Assembly: GCF_002277815.1 (NCBI RefSeq) | Contig: NZ_NKJI01000003.1 | Coordinates: 124,001 to 188,000 of the forward strand | Direction: 5' to 3' | Origin: Pseudomonas sp. ERMR1:02 | GTDB lineage: Bacteria; Pseudomonadota; Gammaproteobacteria; Pseudomonadales; Pseudomonadaceae | DNA length: 64,000 bases | Part shown: positions 1 to 9,417 of the stretch, piece after piece | Layout: the number at the start of each line of letters is the position of its first letter | How positions within the stretch are numbered: position 1 is the stretch's first letter | Notes under the pieces: model-generated | Told to the model about the DNA's origin: nothing | The model's input: the letters and a program-made list of their open reading frames with translations, nothing else | Database searches by the model: none | Position numbers and translations under genes: made by a program

Positions 1-728
1 ACTTTCGGGTTGATCGCACTGATGGTGCCGGTGAACTCCTGCGTCGCAAATGCCGAAACAATGACCTGCACCGGCTGGCCTACGGCAATCTTCGGCACCG
101 ATTGTTCGGGCACGAAAAAATCGACGTAAAGACTGCTGAGGTCTTGCAGGGTAGCAATCATGGTGCCGGTGGCCACGTAGTCGCCGACGTCCACCTGACG
201 AATGCCGATGGTCCCGCTGAATGGCGCGAGGATGCTTTTCTTGCCCAGCGCTGCCTTGAGCTGATTGACCGCGGCCTTGCTCTTCTTCAATACCGCGGAG
301 AGTCGGTCGAACTCGCCCTTGGAAATGGCCTGACTGCCCACCAGTTGACTGCCGCGACTGTAATCCACCTGGGCGAGCCCGAGGTCGGCCAGTGCGGTTT
401 CGAGCAAGGCACTTTCCACGGCGCTGTCGAGCCGGACGATAGGTTGACCGGCCTTGACCTTCTGTCCGGACTCGAACTGTACATCGATGACGGTGCCGTC
501 CGTTTCAAGGCTCAGGTCCACACCTTGCAGTGCCTTGAGGGTGCCAACGGTAGGCAGGCGCGCTTGCCATGGCTGTTCGGTAGCCTTGGCCACAGCGACG
601 CTGATCGGCGGTTTTGGCACCGAGAAACCTTGAATCATCGTGTAGATGGAGAAGGCTTTGTACCCGGCCAGTACCAGCACGATCAGCAGCACGACACCCA
701 ACATGATCAGCATGCGGCGACGCAGCAT
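1..728 (-). CDS. RND efflux periplasmic adaptor (membrane fusion protein), C-terminus cut by window edge
   Basis: Adaptor subunit that links an inner-membrane RND pump to an outer-membrane channel. The visible 242 residues begin MLRRRMLIMLG with an uncleaved-type membrane anchor (about residues 5-25). A typical biotinyl-lipoyl region with an alpha-hairpin follows (VDLSLETDGTV, FESGQKVKAGQPIVRLDS, then a helical stretch rich in A/L/K). The return lipoyl strand (ILAPFSGTIGIRQVDVGDYV) and the start of the beta-barrel come next. The gene runs off the left edge, so the pump gene should lie outside the window. An AAGGA-like site lies upstream of the start. By remembered PAO1 order (adaptor next to the imelysin cluster) it sits where mexV lies, but the sequence alone does not prove orthology. 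Confidence 0.85.
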   Translation of the reverse strand, partial: MLRRRMLIMLGVVLLIVLVLAGYKAFSIYTMIQGFSVPKPPISVAVAKATEQPWQARLPTVGTLKALQGVDLSLETDGTVIDVQFESGQKVKAGQPIVRLDSAVESALLETALADLGLAQVDYSRGSQLVGSQAISKGEFDRLSAVLKKSKAAVNQLKAALGKKSILAPFSGTIGIRQVDVGDYVATGTMIATLQDLSSLYVDFFVPEQSVPKIAVGQPVQVIVSAFATQEFTGTISAINPK

Positions 729-829
729 ATTTCCAGTTCCTTGGAGAAAATCAGGTGAGACAGTGGGGCACATTAACGCGAGTGGGAAGGGGATTCCAAC
801 TGACACTTATTACAGGCAGGCGCAAAACC

Positions 830-921
830 TGTAGGAGCGAAGCTTGCTCGCGAAGGCGGTATGTCAAGGCACATCAAACTTGAATGTGCCGCCGCGTTCG
901 CGAGCAAGCTTCGCTCCTACA
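830..921. repeat. REP pair (BIME-like)
   Basis: Two inverted REP units, TGTAGGAGCGAAGCTTGC and its complement, are separated by about 35 bases. They lie between the divergent starts and ends of neighbouring genes. Confidence 0.85.
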
Positions 922-933
922 AGAGCGGGTTGT

Positions 934-2031
934 TCAGATGAGGTGCAGATGGTTGTCCCAGAGCCCGGCCGGCAGCTCCAACGGTTTTGCAACCAAATCT
1001 GTCTGACGACAATCGTAGTACCGGCAGCGACCCTGGCCCGATGTCACGACAAAACCATCGGCCACTGCGCCAACCCCGGCGCAATCGGGAAGTGGCGCGT
1101 CCAGGCGTACTTCGCCGCTGTCCAGGTCCCAGATGAAAAAACGGTTGCCCCGTGGCGCGGTCAACGCCACCAGACGCAAATCGCTGTGCACCGCGACGCT
1201 CGCGGTGTAGTGCCCCATCGCCTGCAACTGATGCTCGGGAACCGGGAATGCCACGAACGGCTGACCGGGACGTTTGATCGCGAGCAGCTCCGAGTGTTCG
1301 TGAGCCGCACCCATGAATTGCTGGCCGGCAACGATGGTGCCGTCGCTGGCAATGCCCAGGTGACGCACGCTGTTCATTTGCTGGGCGAGTGTTTCCTTGC
1401 TCAGCAGGGAGCCGTCGCGGTGCATCAGCACCAGGCTCGGCTCCATGGCATTGAGGTTCATCTCGACACGGCTTTCAGCCTCGGTACGAATCCCGCCATT
1501 GGCCACCACCAGCGTTTCGCCGTCGGGCATCCACGACACCTGGTGCGGGCCAATGCCATGGGTGGAAATCTCGCCGCTGTGTACCAATCGGTCGCCTTCG
1601 AACTTGTACACACCGAGCAGGCCGCGACCCGGATCGGATGTGTCGTTTTCAGTCGCGTACAGCCAGTCTCCACTCTGGTGAATCACCGCGTGACCGTAGA
1701 AATGGCGATTTGGCTGCGACGTCACGGTTTGCAGCAACGTGCCGTCACGCAGGTCGATCAGGTAGCTCTCGGTGCCCGGACGCCGGGCGACAAACAGCGC
1801 GATCGGCAACGTCGGATGATTGATGATGTCGTGGCAGCGCTGGCCAACCAGGGTGGCAAACACCCGGGTGCCATCCAGCCGATAACCGACGGCGTAATGC
1901 TTACCGTCGGTATCGTCCCGCGCCGAGAGCAGCAGCGGGCTCTGATCCTTGCGCTTGAACAGCGTCCAGCCGCCCAGTGTCACTGCTCCCAGCAGCAAAC
2001 TACCTAAAGTCAGAGCCTGGCGTCGCAGCAT
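934..2031 (-). CDS. DUF1513 family protein of the imelysin cluster
   Basis: About 365 residues of beta-propeller-like sequence in the DUF1513 family. Recognisable stretches are HYAVGYRLDG, RRPGTESYLIDL, HFYGHAVIHQSGDWLYATEND, GIGPHQVSWMPDGETLVVANGG and PRGNRFFIWDL. The N-terminus MLRRQALTLGSLLLG looks like a twin-arginine or hydrophobic export signal, so a periplasmic location is likely. I chose the ATG of MLRRQ. An alternative ATG five codons upstream overlaps the stop codon of the preceding imelysin gene by one base, which implies translational coupling in either case. It is the last gene of the cluster. The biochemical role is unknown; context suggests iron or metal acquisition. Confidence 0.8.
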   Translation of the reverse strand: MLRRQALTLGSLLLGAVTLGGWTLFKRKDQSPLLLSARDDTDGKHYAVGYRLDGTRVFATLVGQRCHDIINHPTLPIALFVARRPGTESYLIDLRDGTLLQTVTSQPNRHFYGHAVIHQSGDWLYATENDTSDPGRGLLGVYKFEGDRLVHSGEISTHGIGPHQVSWMPDGETLVVANGGIRTEAESRVEMNLNAMEPSLVLMHRDGSLLSKETLAQQMNSVRHLGIASDGTIVAGQQFMGAAHEHSELLAIKRPGQPFVAFPVPEHQLQAMGHYTASVAVHSDLRLVALTAPRGNRFFIWDLDSGEVRLDAPLPDCAGVGAVADGFVVTSGQGRCRYYDCRQTDLVAKPLELPAGLWDNHLHLI

Positions 2032-2045
2032 GGAACTCGCCCTCA

Positions 2046-3110
2046 TCAGTCACCGTCGTTGGCGTTGAAGCCCAGTTGGATGCCCAGCGCCTTGGCCAGT
2101 TCGCCTTCGTGCAGGCGGTGGACGACGTTGAGGCTGTCGTAGATATCGTTGAGTTGCTGGCGACCGGCGTCGTCACTGAGCATTTCGGTCAGCGAGCGCT
2201 GATTGCTGGCGAACAGTTTCAGCGACGCTGCATAGGCGGCGTCGATCTTGTCAGCCAGTGGTTTTTGCGCGCTTGGCAACAGACTGCGCAGTCCTTTGTT
2301 GTCGACTCCTTCCCACACCGTTTTGGCGGCGGCGAGGCTGGCTTCCATACCCGTCAGAGATGACTGGCTGCGCCACGCGTCGGCCTGGAACGGTTGTGGA
2401 ACACCCTTGGTCTGACGGCCCATCGGTGTGCCGAGTTTTTTCTTCAGGCTGTCGAGGGCGGTGACCTGCACGCGCAGCAGATCGGCGATCGCTTCGTGAG
2501 AGTCGGCATAACGCTGGTTCGGGAATTTGCTCATCTGCGCGAGCATGCCGTCGGTGTTGTTCCAGGTTTGCAGAATCTCCTCGGCCAGTTGTTTCTGACG
2601 CTCGCCAATAGCGATCAGCAGTGGGCAGTACTTGGCCTTCTGCTCGGCATTGGTCACATCAGGCTTGCTGTCGAACAGAATGTATTCGTAGGCTGACAGG
2701 CCCTGAACCACAACGCTGGACTTGGCCAGTGCAGCTGCGTCGATCTGTGGTTGCGCGGCGACCAGTTGTTCGACCTGACGGCCGACGAGGTTTTTCTTGT
2801 CGGGCCAGAACTGCACCTGCCAGGCGCGATTGCCTTCGGCCAGCGGCCCGATCAGCAGCGGTTGCAGCTCGGCCCAGGCTTTCTGTGCGTGCAGGAAATC
2901 GGCGCGGGCGGTGTCGAGGTTCTCCTTGCCTTCGCAATAGGCGAGGGCGCTGACGGCCAGTTGGCGGTCGGCTTCAACCCAGCGGGTATAGGTCGGCAGA
3001 ATCACCGACTTGGCGATCGCCGCCGAAGTGACGGCTTGCGGGTCCTGCGGCGAACAGGCGCCCAGGGCTAGCGCGGCCAGGCTGGTGAACAACAATTTGG
3101 GACGGAACAT
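2046..3110 (-). CDS. Imelysin-family lipoprotein (second imelysin)
   Basis: A 354-residue protein with a lipoprotein signal (FTSLAALALGAC, cysteine at about 19) followed by an imelysin (peptidase M75) domain. Visible features include the GxHxxE-like region degenerated to GLSAYEYILF, and the segments AWAELQPLLIGPL and RLHEGELAKALGI. Imelysins are periplasmic or outer-membrane proteins linked to iron uptake; peptidase activity is doubtful for many members. The gene follows the di-haem oxidoreductase gene by about 27 bases and overlaps or abuts the DUF1513 gene, so the three look co-transcribed. The lack of the canonical GxHxxE in this copy suggests a binding or structural role rather than catalysis. 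Confidence 0.85.
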   Translation of the reverse strand: MFRPKLLFTSLAALALGACSPQDPQAVTSAAIAKSVILPTYTRWVEADRQLAVSALAYCEGKENLDTARADFLHAQKAWAELQPLLIGPLAEGNRAWQVQFWPDKKNLVGRQVEQLVAAQPQIDAAALAKSSVVVQGLSAYEYILFDSKPDVTNAEQKAKYCPLLIAIGERQKQLAEEILQTWNNTDGMLAQMSKFPNQRYADSHEAIADLLRVQVTALDSLKKKLGTPMGRQTKGVPQPFQADAWRSQSSLTGMEASLAAAKTVWEGVDNKGLRSLLPSAQKPLADKIDAAYAASLKLFASNQRSLTEMLSDDAGRQQLNDIYDSLNVVHRLHEGELAKALGIQLGFNANDGD

Positions 3111-3137
3111 GTCGGGCTCCCGCGAGTGGAATGCGTA

Positions 3138-4564
3138 TTAAAGGGAATTCAAAAACGCCAGCAACGCGGCGCGCTGCCCGGCATTGAAAGACAAAACCTG
3201 TTGCTGCGCAGCTGCAGCTTCGCCGCCATGCCAGAGCACGGCTTCGAGCAGGTTGCGGGCGCGGCCATCGTGCAAAAACTGGGTGTGACCACTAACGGCT
3301 TGCGTCAAGCCGATGCCCCACAACGGCGGGGTACGCCAGTCGCTGCCACCGGCCTGGAATTCGCTGCGGTTGTCGGCCAGACCGTCGCCCATGTCGTGCA
3401 GCAGCAGATCGCTGTAAGGGCGAATTACTTGATTGGCCAGTTCAGGTTCGGCGGCGTTGGCGGCGGTGGTGTAATTCGGTGTGTGACAGGACTGGCAACC
3501 GGCCTGGTAAAACAGATTCTTGCCTGCCAGCACTTCAGGCGCGTTTACATCGCGGCGCGCCGGTACGGCAAGGTTACGGGTGTAGAACAGCACCAGACGC
3601 AGGATGTTGTCGCTGACTTCCGGTTCGCCATCAGGGCCGGCACCGCTCGGTGCCTGTTTGCAGGCGGTTTGCGCGTCGGTGCAGTCATCGAAGGGTCTCA
3701 GGCTGGTCGTGAGGCCCATATCACCGGAAGCCGCGTGAACATTCTGCTGATTGAGATTCGGTTGCCCGGCTTTCCAGCCAAATCGCCCGATAACAGTTTT
3801 CTGCTGTGTGTCATCCCAGACCCGGTTCGGGCGTCCGTCGATACCGTTTTTCTCTTTCGCCTGCGCCTCGGCATTCGCCAGAATGGCCTCTTCGGGGATG
3901 GCTTCCAGCAAGCCCAGGCCGATCATCGGCGGTGCAACGCGAGCCGAGAAACGGGTGTCGGGATGCATCGGGCCATAGCCCAATTGGGTAATGTTCAAGG
4001 TCGGTTTGCGCAGCTCGACTTCGGTGCCGTCCTTGAAGCGAACCGATACCGGCGTGTAATCGACTCGCACCTTGCCTTCCGGAGCGACGCCGGGCACGGC
4101 CATGTCCTGGAACTGTCCGCCATAGACCGGCTCCGGCACGACACCCTGCTGCTCGATGATTTTGGCGTATGCCGGGGCATCGGGAATCGACAGGCGCACC
4201 AGCATCGACACAGCATTCTGTGCACCAGGTGCCGGCGGGTGACCACGGCCGTCCTTGATGTGGCAGCCCTGGCAGGCGTTGGTGTTGAACAACGGACCGA
4301 GGCCGTCACGGGCGGTGGTGGTCGACGGGGCGATCACCCAGGGATTACGAAAGAAACTGTTACCGACACTGAAGTCCACGCGCCGCGATGGCGGCAGGTT
4401 GGCCGATGGCAGCGAGAAAGCATTCTGATCGGTCTTGCGCACAGTCGTACTGCCCCGGAGCGGGCTTCACCGGGTTCTGCCTTGGTAAAACGCGGGGCGT
4501 CATCGCAGGCACTCAGGCCCAAGGCCAGAAACAGTGCGCACAAGCGAAGAGACAGCGGGGGCAT
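3138..4564 (-). CDS. Di-haem oxidoreductase (DUF1111, cytochrome c peroxidase-like), frameshifted as sequenced
   Basis: Periplasmic di-haem c-type protein of the DHOR/DUF1111 family. Two haem motifs are visible, CQGCH and CQSCH, plus PPLWGIGLT and FLHDGRARNLLEAVLWHGGE typical of the C-terminus. The N-terminus is a lipoprotein signal (LCALFLALGLSAC). The reading frame breaks near 4453-4456: the signal-peptide half reads ...EPGEARSG and the mature half resumes at TTVRKTDQNAF. Adding one G to the four-G run restores ...SGGSTTVRK. An AGGA site lies six bases before the chosen ATG. The gene lies between the two imelysin genes, a conserved arrangement in Pseudomonas. The break is probably a sequencing error. 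Confidence 0.85.
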
Positions 4565-4623
4565 CAGACATCCTGCAAGACGAGTAAAACGAGGGCGCAA
4601 AGTCTAACAGGGCAGGGGAATTT

Positions 4624-4640
4624 GAATAAGAGGAATTATC
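4624..4640. promoter_or_regulatory. Weak Fur-like site upstream of the di-haem oxidoreductase gene
   Basis: The reverse strand reads GATAATTCCTCTTATTC, an imperfect match to a Fur box (good outer half-sites, poor centre). It lies about 60 bases before the di-haem gene start and downstream of the terminator of the first imelysin gene, so it could give the three distal genes their own promoter. Confidence 0.3.
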
Positions 4641-4702
4641 GTTTGCTTTGATGTGGGGCGGTGATACCTGCAAACCGCGATCCCGCAATTGCCTTGGTTG
4701 CC

Positions 4703-4794
4703 TGTAGGCGCGAGGCTTGCCCGCGAAGGCGGCGTCACATCCAACAATTGAGGCGACTGATAAACCGCCTTCGCGAGCAAGCTTCGCTCCTACA
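4703..4794. repeat. REP pair (BIME-like)
   Basis: Inverted REP units TGTAGGCGCGAGGCTTGC and GCAAGCTTCGCTCCTACA about 35 bases apart, between the first imelysin gene and the rest of the cluster. Confidence 0.8.
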
Positions 4795-4815
4795 GTGGGC
4801 AGCGTTTAGACGGAT

Positions 4816-4846
4816 AAAAAAAGGCGATCCGAAGATCGCCTTTCTA
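4816..4846 (-). terminator. Rho-independent terminator of the first imelysin gene
   Basis: A perfect 7-bp stem GGCGATC/GATCGCC with loop CGAA. On the minus strand it is followed by a run of seven T, 20 bases after the imelysin stop codon. Confidence 0.8.
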
Positions 4847-4861
4847 TTCAGCCAGCGTTGA

Positions 4862-6215
4862 TCAGAACTCGTGATCAGCATTGTCCGGGTTCAGGTCGGC
4901 GATGCCCAGTTTGCCAGCGGCAGCTTCGATCGAACCGGTTTGCTTGACTAAGGACGCGATCGCGTCACGGACGATCTGGTTGCCCGCGGTGTTACCGGCA
5001 GCGATCAACTGGTCGTAGTGCTCACCCTTGTTGGCGTGATCAACCATGAGCTGGATCTTGGCTTCGGTTGCGGCCAGATCGGCTTTGAGCGCGGTGTCGG
5101 TAGCCGGGTCGGCCTTGGCCACCAGCGTCGACAGGCTGGCGCCGGTCATTTTGGTGCCGTCGACGCGGGTGTATTCGCCCAGGTACACGTTACGAATACC
5201 CTTGGCATCGTAGAAGTGCGAGTTGTGGGTGTTGTCGCTGAAGCAATCTGTTCGTCTTCCGGGGAGTTTGCTTCCAGGGAAACTTTCATGCGCTCGCCTG
5301 CCAGTTCGCCCAAGGACAGACTGCCCATGCCGAACAGCATCTTGCGCAGGCCGCTTTCAGCAGGTTCGGCTTCCAGGGTGGCGCGGTAGTTGTCGGCCAC
5401 GTTCGGCTTCCAGTTACCGACCATTTCTTCCAGGTCGCTGACCAGCAGCTGGGTCACGGCTTTCAGGTAAGCGCGGCGACGATCGTTGTGGCCGCCGGTG
5501 GCATCTTTGCCTTCCAGGTAGTCCGAAGCTGGACGGTTGCCGGCGCCAGGGCCGGTGCCGTTCAGGTCCTGGCCCCAGAGCAGGAATTCGATGGCGTGGT
5601 AGCCAGTGGCGACGTTGGCCTCGGAACCACCCAACTCGTTTAGGCTGGCGAGTTTTTCCGGCGTGATGTCCTTCACGTCGACCTTATCTTCGCCGACCTG
5701 AATCTCGGTATTGGCGATGATGTTGGCGGTGGCGCCCGGGTTACCCAGCGCGTGCTCGTAGGATTTGTCGACGTAGTCGATCAGGCCTTCGTCCAGTGGC
5801 CAGGAGTTCACTGACCTTCCCAGTCGTCGATGATGGTGTTGCCGAAGCGGAACACTTCGCTCTGCAGGTAAGGAACGCGCGCAGCGATCCACGCAGCCTT
5901 GGCAGCTTTCAGGGTGTCTGCGTTCGGCTTGGCGAGGAAAGCGTCGACGGCGGTTTGCAGGGTTTTCGCGGTGGATTCGGCATCGCTGTAAACAGCGAAA
6001 ACCATGTCGGCGTAATGCGCGACTACGGCTTTGGCGACGGCTTCATCGACTTTACCGGCAGCGGCAGGTGCGGCGACTGGAGTAGCCGGGGCCGCAGCGG
6101 TGCTGGCAGCTGGCGTAGGTGCGGCAACTTTTTCTTTGTCTTTACCTTCGCCGCAACCGGCGAGGGAAATAGCGATGGCCAACAGACTGGCGGTAGCCAG
6201 AGGCATACGAATCAT
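4862..6215 (-). CDS. Imelysin (peptidase M75 family, IcmP/IrpA-like) lipoprotein, two frameshifts as sequenced
   Basis: Full-length protein of about 450 residues spread over three frames. The first part is a lipoprotein signal (LLAIAISLAGCGEG), an Ala/Pro linker and the start of the domain (AHYADMVFAVYSDA...FGNTIIDDWEGQ). The second part carries the imelysin motif GYHAIEFLLWGQD (GxHxxE). The third carries NVYLGEYTRVDG to NADHEF. The frame is lost near 5811 (GGTCAGTGAAC, one G short of ...EGQVNSWPLDEG) and near 5245 (one base short before CFSDNTHNSHFY). Both repairs need a single base. The start is set by AGGA eight bases upstream. In PAO1 the equivalent is PA4370 (icmP). It is headed by a Fur-like palindrome, so iron repression is likely. 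The role is in periplasmic iron or haem handling. Confidence 0.88.
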
Positions 6216-6269
6216 GGCGAACATCCTGCTTCGATAAGGGGTGGTATGGCGCGCACGGCGCGCAAAGTG

Positions 6270-6300
6270 ACACATAATGCAAATCTTTCGCATTATGTGT
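6270..6300. promoter_or_regulatory. Fur-box-like perfect palindrome upstream of the imelysin cluster
   Basis: Arms ACACATAATGC and GCATTATGTGT pair perfectly across a 9-base centre (AAATCTTTC). The inner part (TAATGC...GCATTA) matches the Fur operator pattern seen in Pseudomonas. It lies 55-85 bases upstream of the imelysin start, a suitable place to overlap a promoter. Confidence 0.6.
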
Positions 6301-6342
6301 AAAGGGTTGTGCTTGGAAATATTTCTTATTCAGGTGGCACTT

Positions 6343-6442
6343 TGTAGGAGCGAGCTTGCTCGCGAAGAATTCGAGGGCGACGCTTTCATTCAGACAGCAC
6401 GCGTTATCGTTCACGCCCATCGCGAGCAAGCTTGCTCCTACA
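6343..6442. repeat. REP pair (BIME-like)
   Basis: Inverted REP units TGTAGGAGCGAGCTTGC and GCAAGCTTGCTCCTACA flank a 50-base spacer, between the imelysin promoter region and the 3' end of bifA. Confidence 0.85.
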
Positions 6443-6494
6443 GTGGCACGAACGATTTTTTATAAGATGGCTGCGTTACTGCGTTGGGCCTGTT

Positions 6495-8509
6495 TCAGAT
6501 AAGCGCCCAATTCCCGTGCCGGCAGGGTTTGCTGTAGAAGTAGCCCTGACCTTCATGGCAGCCTTCGGAGATGATGTAGGCCTCCTGTTCGGCTGTTTCC
6601 ACGCCTTCGGCGATCACCTGCATGCCCAGGCTCTTGCCCAATTGAATGATGGCGCGAACGATGGTTGCGTCGTCGTCGTCATCGAGCAGGTCCTGAACGA
6701 AGCTCTTGTCGATCTTGATCTTGTCCAGCGGCAGGCTTTTCAGATAACTCAGTGACGAGTAGCCCGTACCGAAGTCGTCAATTGCAATCAGTGCGCCGGA
6801 GCGACGCAGGCTGAGCAGGTGCTGGGCGGCGGTGCTGATGTCTTCCATCAGACCGGTCTCGGTGACCTCCAGCTCCAGGCTGCGCGGAGGCAGGCGATAT
6901 ATCTGCAGCAGATTGTTGACCACCCTTGGCAATTCGGCGTGGTGCAGTTGCACGGTGGAAAGGTTCACCGCCATGCGCAGGTCAGTAAAGCCCTGATCAT
7001 GCCAGTCGCGTAGTTGCTTGCAGGCCTGATCCAGTACCCACTCGCCAATGGCAATGATGGTGCCGTTCTGCTCGGCCAGCGGGATGAACAGATCCGGCGG
7101 AACCATCCCATGTTCCGGGTGCTGCCAGCGAATCAACGCCTCGACGCCGACCACCCGGTGATCGCGGTAGCTGATCTGTGGCTGGTATACGAGGTAGAAC
7201 TGCTCGCGGGCCAGGGCATCGCGCAGGTCTTTTTCCAGCTCGCGACGGCGGCGCATCTCGGTATCGACGCTGGCGATATAGAACTGATAGCGGTTACGCG
7301 AGCGAGTCTTGGCCAGGGTCATGGTCTGCTCGGCTTTCTGCAATAACTTCTCGGTGCTGTTGCCGTCCTCGGGAACAGGGTGATGCCAATGGTGGCACGC
7401 AGGCGGATTTCCTGATGATCGAGGGCAAATGCCGCTTCCAGGTCATCGAGGATGCTTTGCGCCAGCTCGGCGGCTTCGTAGGGTTGTTCGATGTCGGCCT
7501 GCACCAGGGCGAACTGGTCACCCCCGAGGCGGGCGAGGGCGCCGAGTCGTCCGCTATGTGCCCTCAGGCGGTCGGCCAGGGCCAGCAACAGTTGGTCGCC
7601 GGTCTGGTAGCTGAACTGTTCGTTGATGCCTTTGAAGTCATCGAGGCCGACACACAGCACAGCAACACGTCGTTGCAGTTTGCCGGCGTCGAGCAGAATC
7701 TTGTCCAGCTGCGTTTGCAATTGCTGGCGATTTGGCAGGCCGGTCAAAAAATCGTACTGGGCCATGCGCAACAGGCTGTTTTCCGCTTCGTGGCGCAGAT
7801 GGGTGTTGCGCTCGATGGACTCCAGCAACTGATTGGCAGTGTTGATCCAGATTCCCAGTTCGTTTTTCTCGTGGCCCTTGAGCAACGGAATCTTGTGTTC
7901 ACTGGGGCGATCCGGGTTGATTTCGGTCAGGTGCTCGATGATCCGCGACAGCGGTTTGGTCAGCAGCCAGTGATAGACCAGGTACAGCACCAGTCCCATC
8001 GCCAGGGCACGCAAGACGCCGGAAATGAAGATGATCACCGAGCTGACAATAAAGCCTTGCCCATAAGTGGCGGTGTCGAGGGTGATGCTCAAGTCACCGT
8101 AATACTCGCTGTAAGGGCCACGGCCCACCAACTGAGTGGTGAAGGTGCGTTCCTTGCCGAGGATCAGGTCGGTCAGCCAGCGACTATTGGAGTGCTGCAA
8201 CTCACGGGATTTTTGCGCGAGCATGGCTTCATTGGGGTGGCCGATGGACGCCTGACGCACGGCGTCGTCCTGGAACAGGCCTTCGATTACCTGCATGCCC
8301 ATTTCCCGGTCCAGGCTGTAGACGGCCTGGGTCGAGGGGTCGCGGAACATGTCCAGGATGCGTTGGGCATCGCCGGCGACGGCCTGGCGTGTTTTATAGG
8401 CGTCGAAAACGATCTGTGCGCAGCTCAAGACCACGCCGACGATCAATGCCGACAGGAGCACGACCCGGAGTAACTTCACCGACAAGCTGTTCTTGAGTTC
8501 CAGCTTCAA
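6495..8509 (-). CDS. bifA: Cyclic-di-GMP phosphodiesterase BifA (degenerate GGDEF plus EAL), frameshifted as sequenced
   Basis: Inner-membrane protein of about 670 residues that hydrolyses c-di-GMP. Two membrane segments (about residues 12-30 and 150-175) bracket a periplasmic domain, followed by a HAMP-like region. The cyclase domain carries GGDQF in place of GGDEF and lacks an RxxD inhibitory site, as described for BifA. The EAL domain keeps all the key residues: EALIR, NLSTVQ, EVTETGL, DDFGTGYSSL, KIDKSF, AEGVET and QGYFYSKP. The frame breaks near 7370 (CCCGAGGAC, one G short of GITLFPEDGNSTEKLL), separating the EAL half. In PAO1 bifA (PA4367) lies near sodB and icmP, as here. The break is likely a sequencing error, because both halves are well conserved. 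Confidence 0.9.
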
Positions 8510-8810
8510 AGGGTTATTCCTTGTTTCATGCGGGTAGCATCAAGTTGCCATGAGTATTGGCAATCCCGTGATGGCAGTCAAAGGGACAATCATCCATGGT
8601 GGATTTTGCCTGCAGCTTGGCCGAGATGCTGTTGTCCGGGGTAATTGTCCGATTAGTACTGTGTCGGTTGTCGAGTCCTTCAACTTGAGGGGGATGTGGA
8701 GATATTTTCCTTGTGATTGATGTTAGACGGGTGTGGCGCTGGGGCAAGGGGCTGAAGGCTGGTTTCATCGTGGGAAATTGGCCCCGCTTTGTGGGGGTTC
8801 GCGATTTTCC
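8510..8810. other. Intergenic region upstream of bifA
   Basis: No credible gene on either strand. It should hold the bifA promoter, but I cannot pick out a clear -35/-10 pair or operator. Confidence 0.5.
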
Positions 8811-8840
8811 TGTAGGAGCGAGGCTTGCCCGCGAAGGCGG
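8811..8840. repeat. Single REP unit
   Basis: TGTAGGAGCGAGGCTTGC followed by CCGCGAAGGCGG. It ends in GGCCTGACAGCCGACC, a flank also seen beside the REP at 9249. Confidence 0.8.
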
Positions 8841-9248
8841 CCTGACAGCCGACCTGACTTTTGTTGACCGAGTACATATCCGTTCCTGCGGTAACGGCCG
8901 CTTACGGTTTCGCCCTGACGGTCGACTCCCTTTGGCAAACGCCGGAGTGCCGGCCCAGCCCAAAGGAAGCAAAGGTCTCGCCCCGGCGTCCGGCCCCTCG
9001 CTGAGGCTCGGCGTTCCTTCGCTCCGGTATCCATCCGGGGACACTGCCCTCCGGTTGGCTTCGCTGCACCTACATGCAGCGTGTTCGACTGCGTCGAACG
9101 GCGCTGCGCGCCAATCCCCGGATGAACACCTCCACTCAGCCTACCGAAGGGGCGGATGAATCAAGATCAGAAGCTAAAGGCGAGCTAACGCTCGGCCTGA
9201 TGAGTGGTGAGAAGCAGGTGTACACCAATTCGCTTTTGCCTTTGCTCT
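8841..9248. repeat. Dispersed non-coding repeat of about 400 bp bounded by REP units
   Basis: The stretch is GC-rich, has no gene with normal Pseudomonas codon use, and contains short inverted segments (GCGGTAACGGCCGC, GGGCCGG-type). The flank GGCGGCCTGACAGCCGACC occurs at its left edge and again just after the REP at 9249. From memory, closely similar sequence (GCTGCGGTAACGGCCGCT..., CCCTCGCTGAGGCTCGGCGTTCC) occurs in many intergenic sites of fluorescens-group genomes. Reading frames here are spurious. Confidence 0.55.
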
Positions 9249-9292
9249 TGTAGGAGCAAGCGGGCGGCGATCCGACTTGCCCGCGATGGCGG
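9249..9292. repeat. Variant REP unit with enlarged loop
   Basis: TGTAGGAGCAAGCGGGC is separated by an inserted GGCGATCCG-like piece from CTTGCCCGCGATGGCGG. It lies 42 bases left of the insertion element end. Confidence 0.65.
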
Positions 9293-9417
9293 CCTGACAG
9301 CCGACCAATTTCCAGCAGATGTACCCAATTCCTTGTAATTGGATGGACTCGCCCAAGCCAAGGCGTCAATGCGCCACGGTGGCAGTCTAAACAGCCAACG
9401 ACAGCGAGGGCGAGTCC

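Noticed and set aside
844..2007. Long plus-strand open frame opposite the DUF1513 gene
   Set aside because: It lacks a ribosome site and family features; the minus-strand frame carries the conserved protein. High GC gives long antisense frames.
3126..4607. 493-codon plus-strand frame opposite the di-haem oxidoreductase
   Set aside because: The minus strand encodes two CxxCH haem motifs and DUF1111 signatures; the plus frame is a shadow that stays open because of GC bias.
4862..6293. Three separate small genes in place of one imelysin
   Set aside because: The three frames join end to end into one family-length imelysin with the motif in the middle; only single-base breaks separate them. The upstream extension to 6293 would run through the Fur-like palindrome.
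8526..9159. Overlapping reading frames on both strands between bifA and the insertion element
   Set aside because: They translate repeat DNA (REP and the 400-bp dispersed repeat), with no ribosome site and no protein-like composition.
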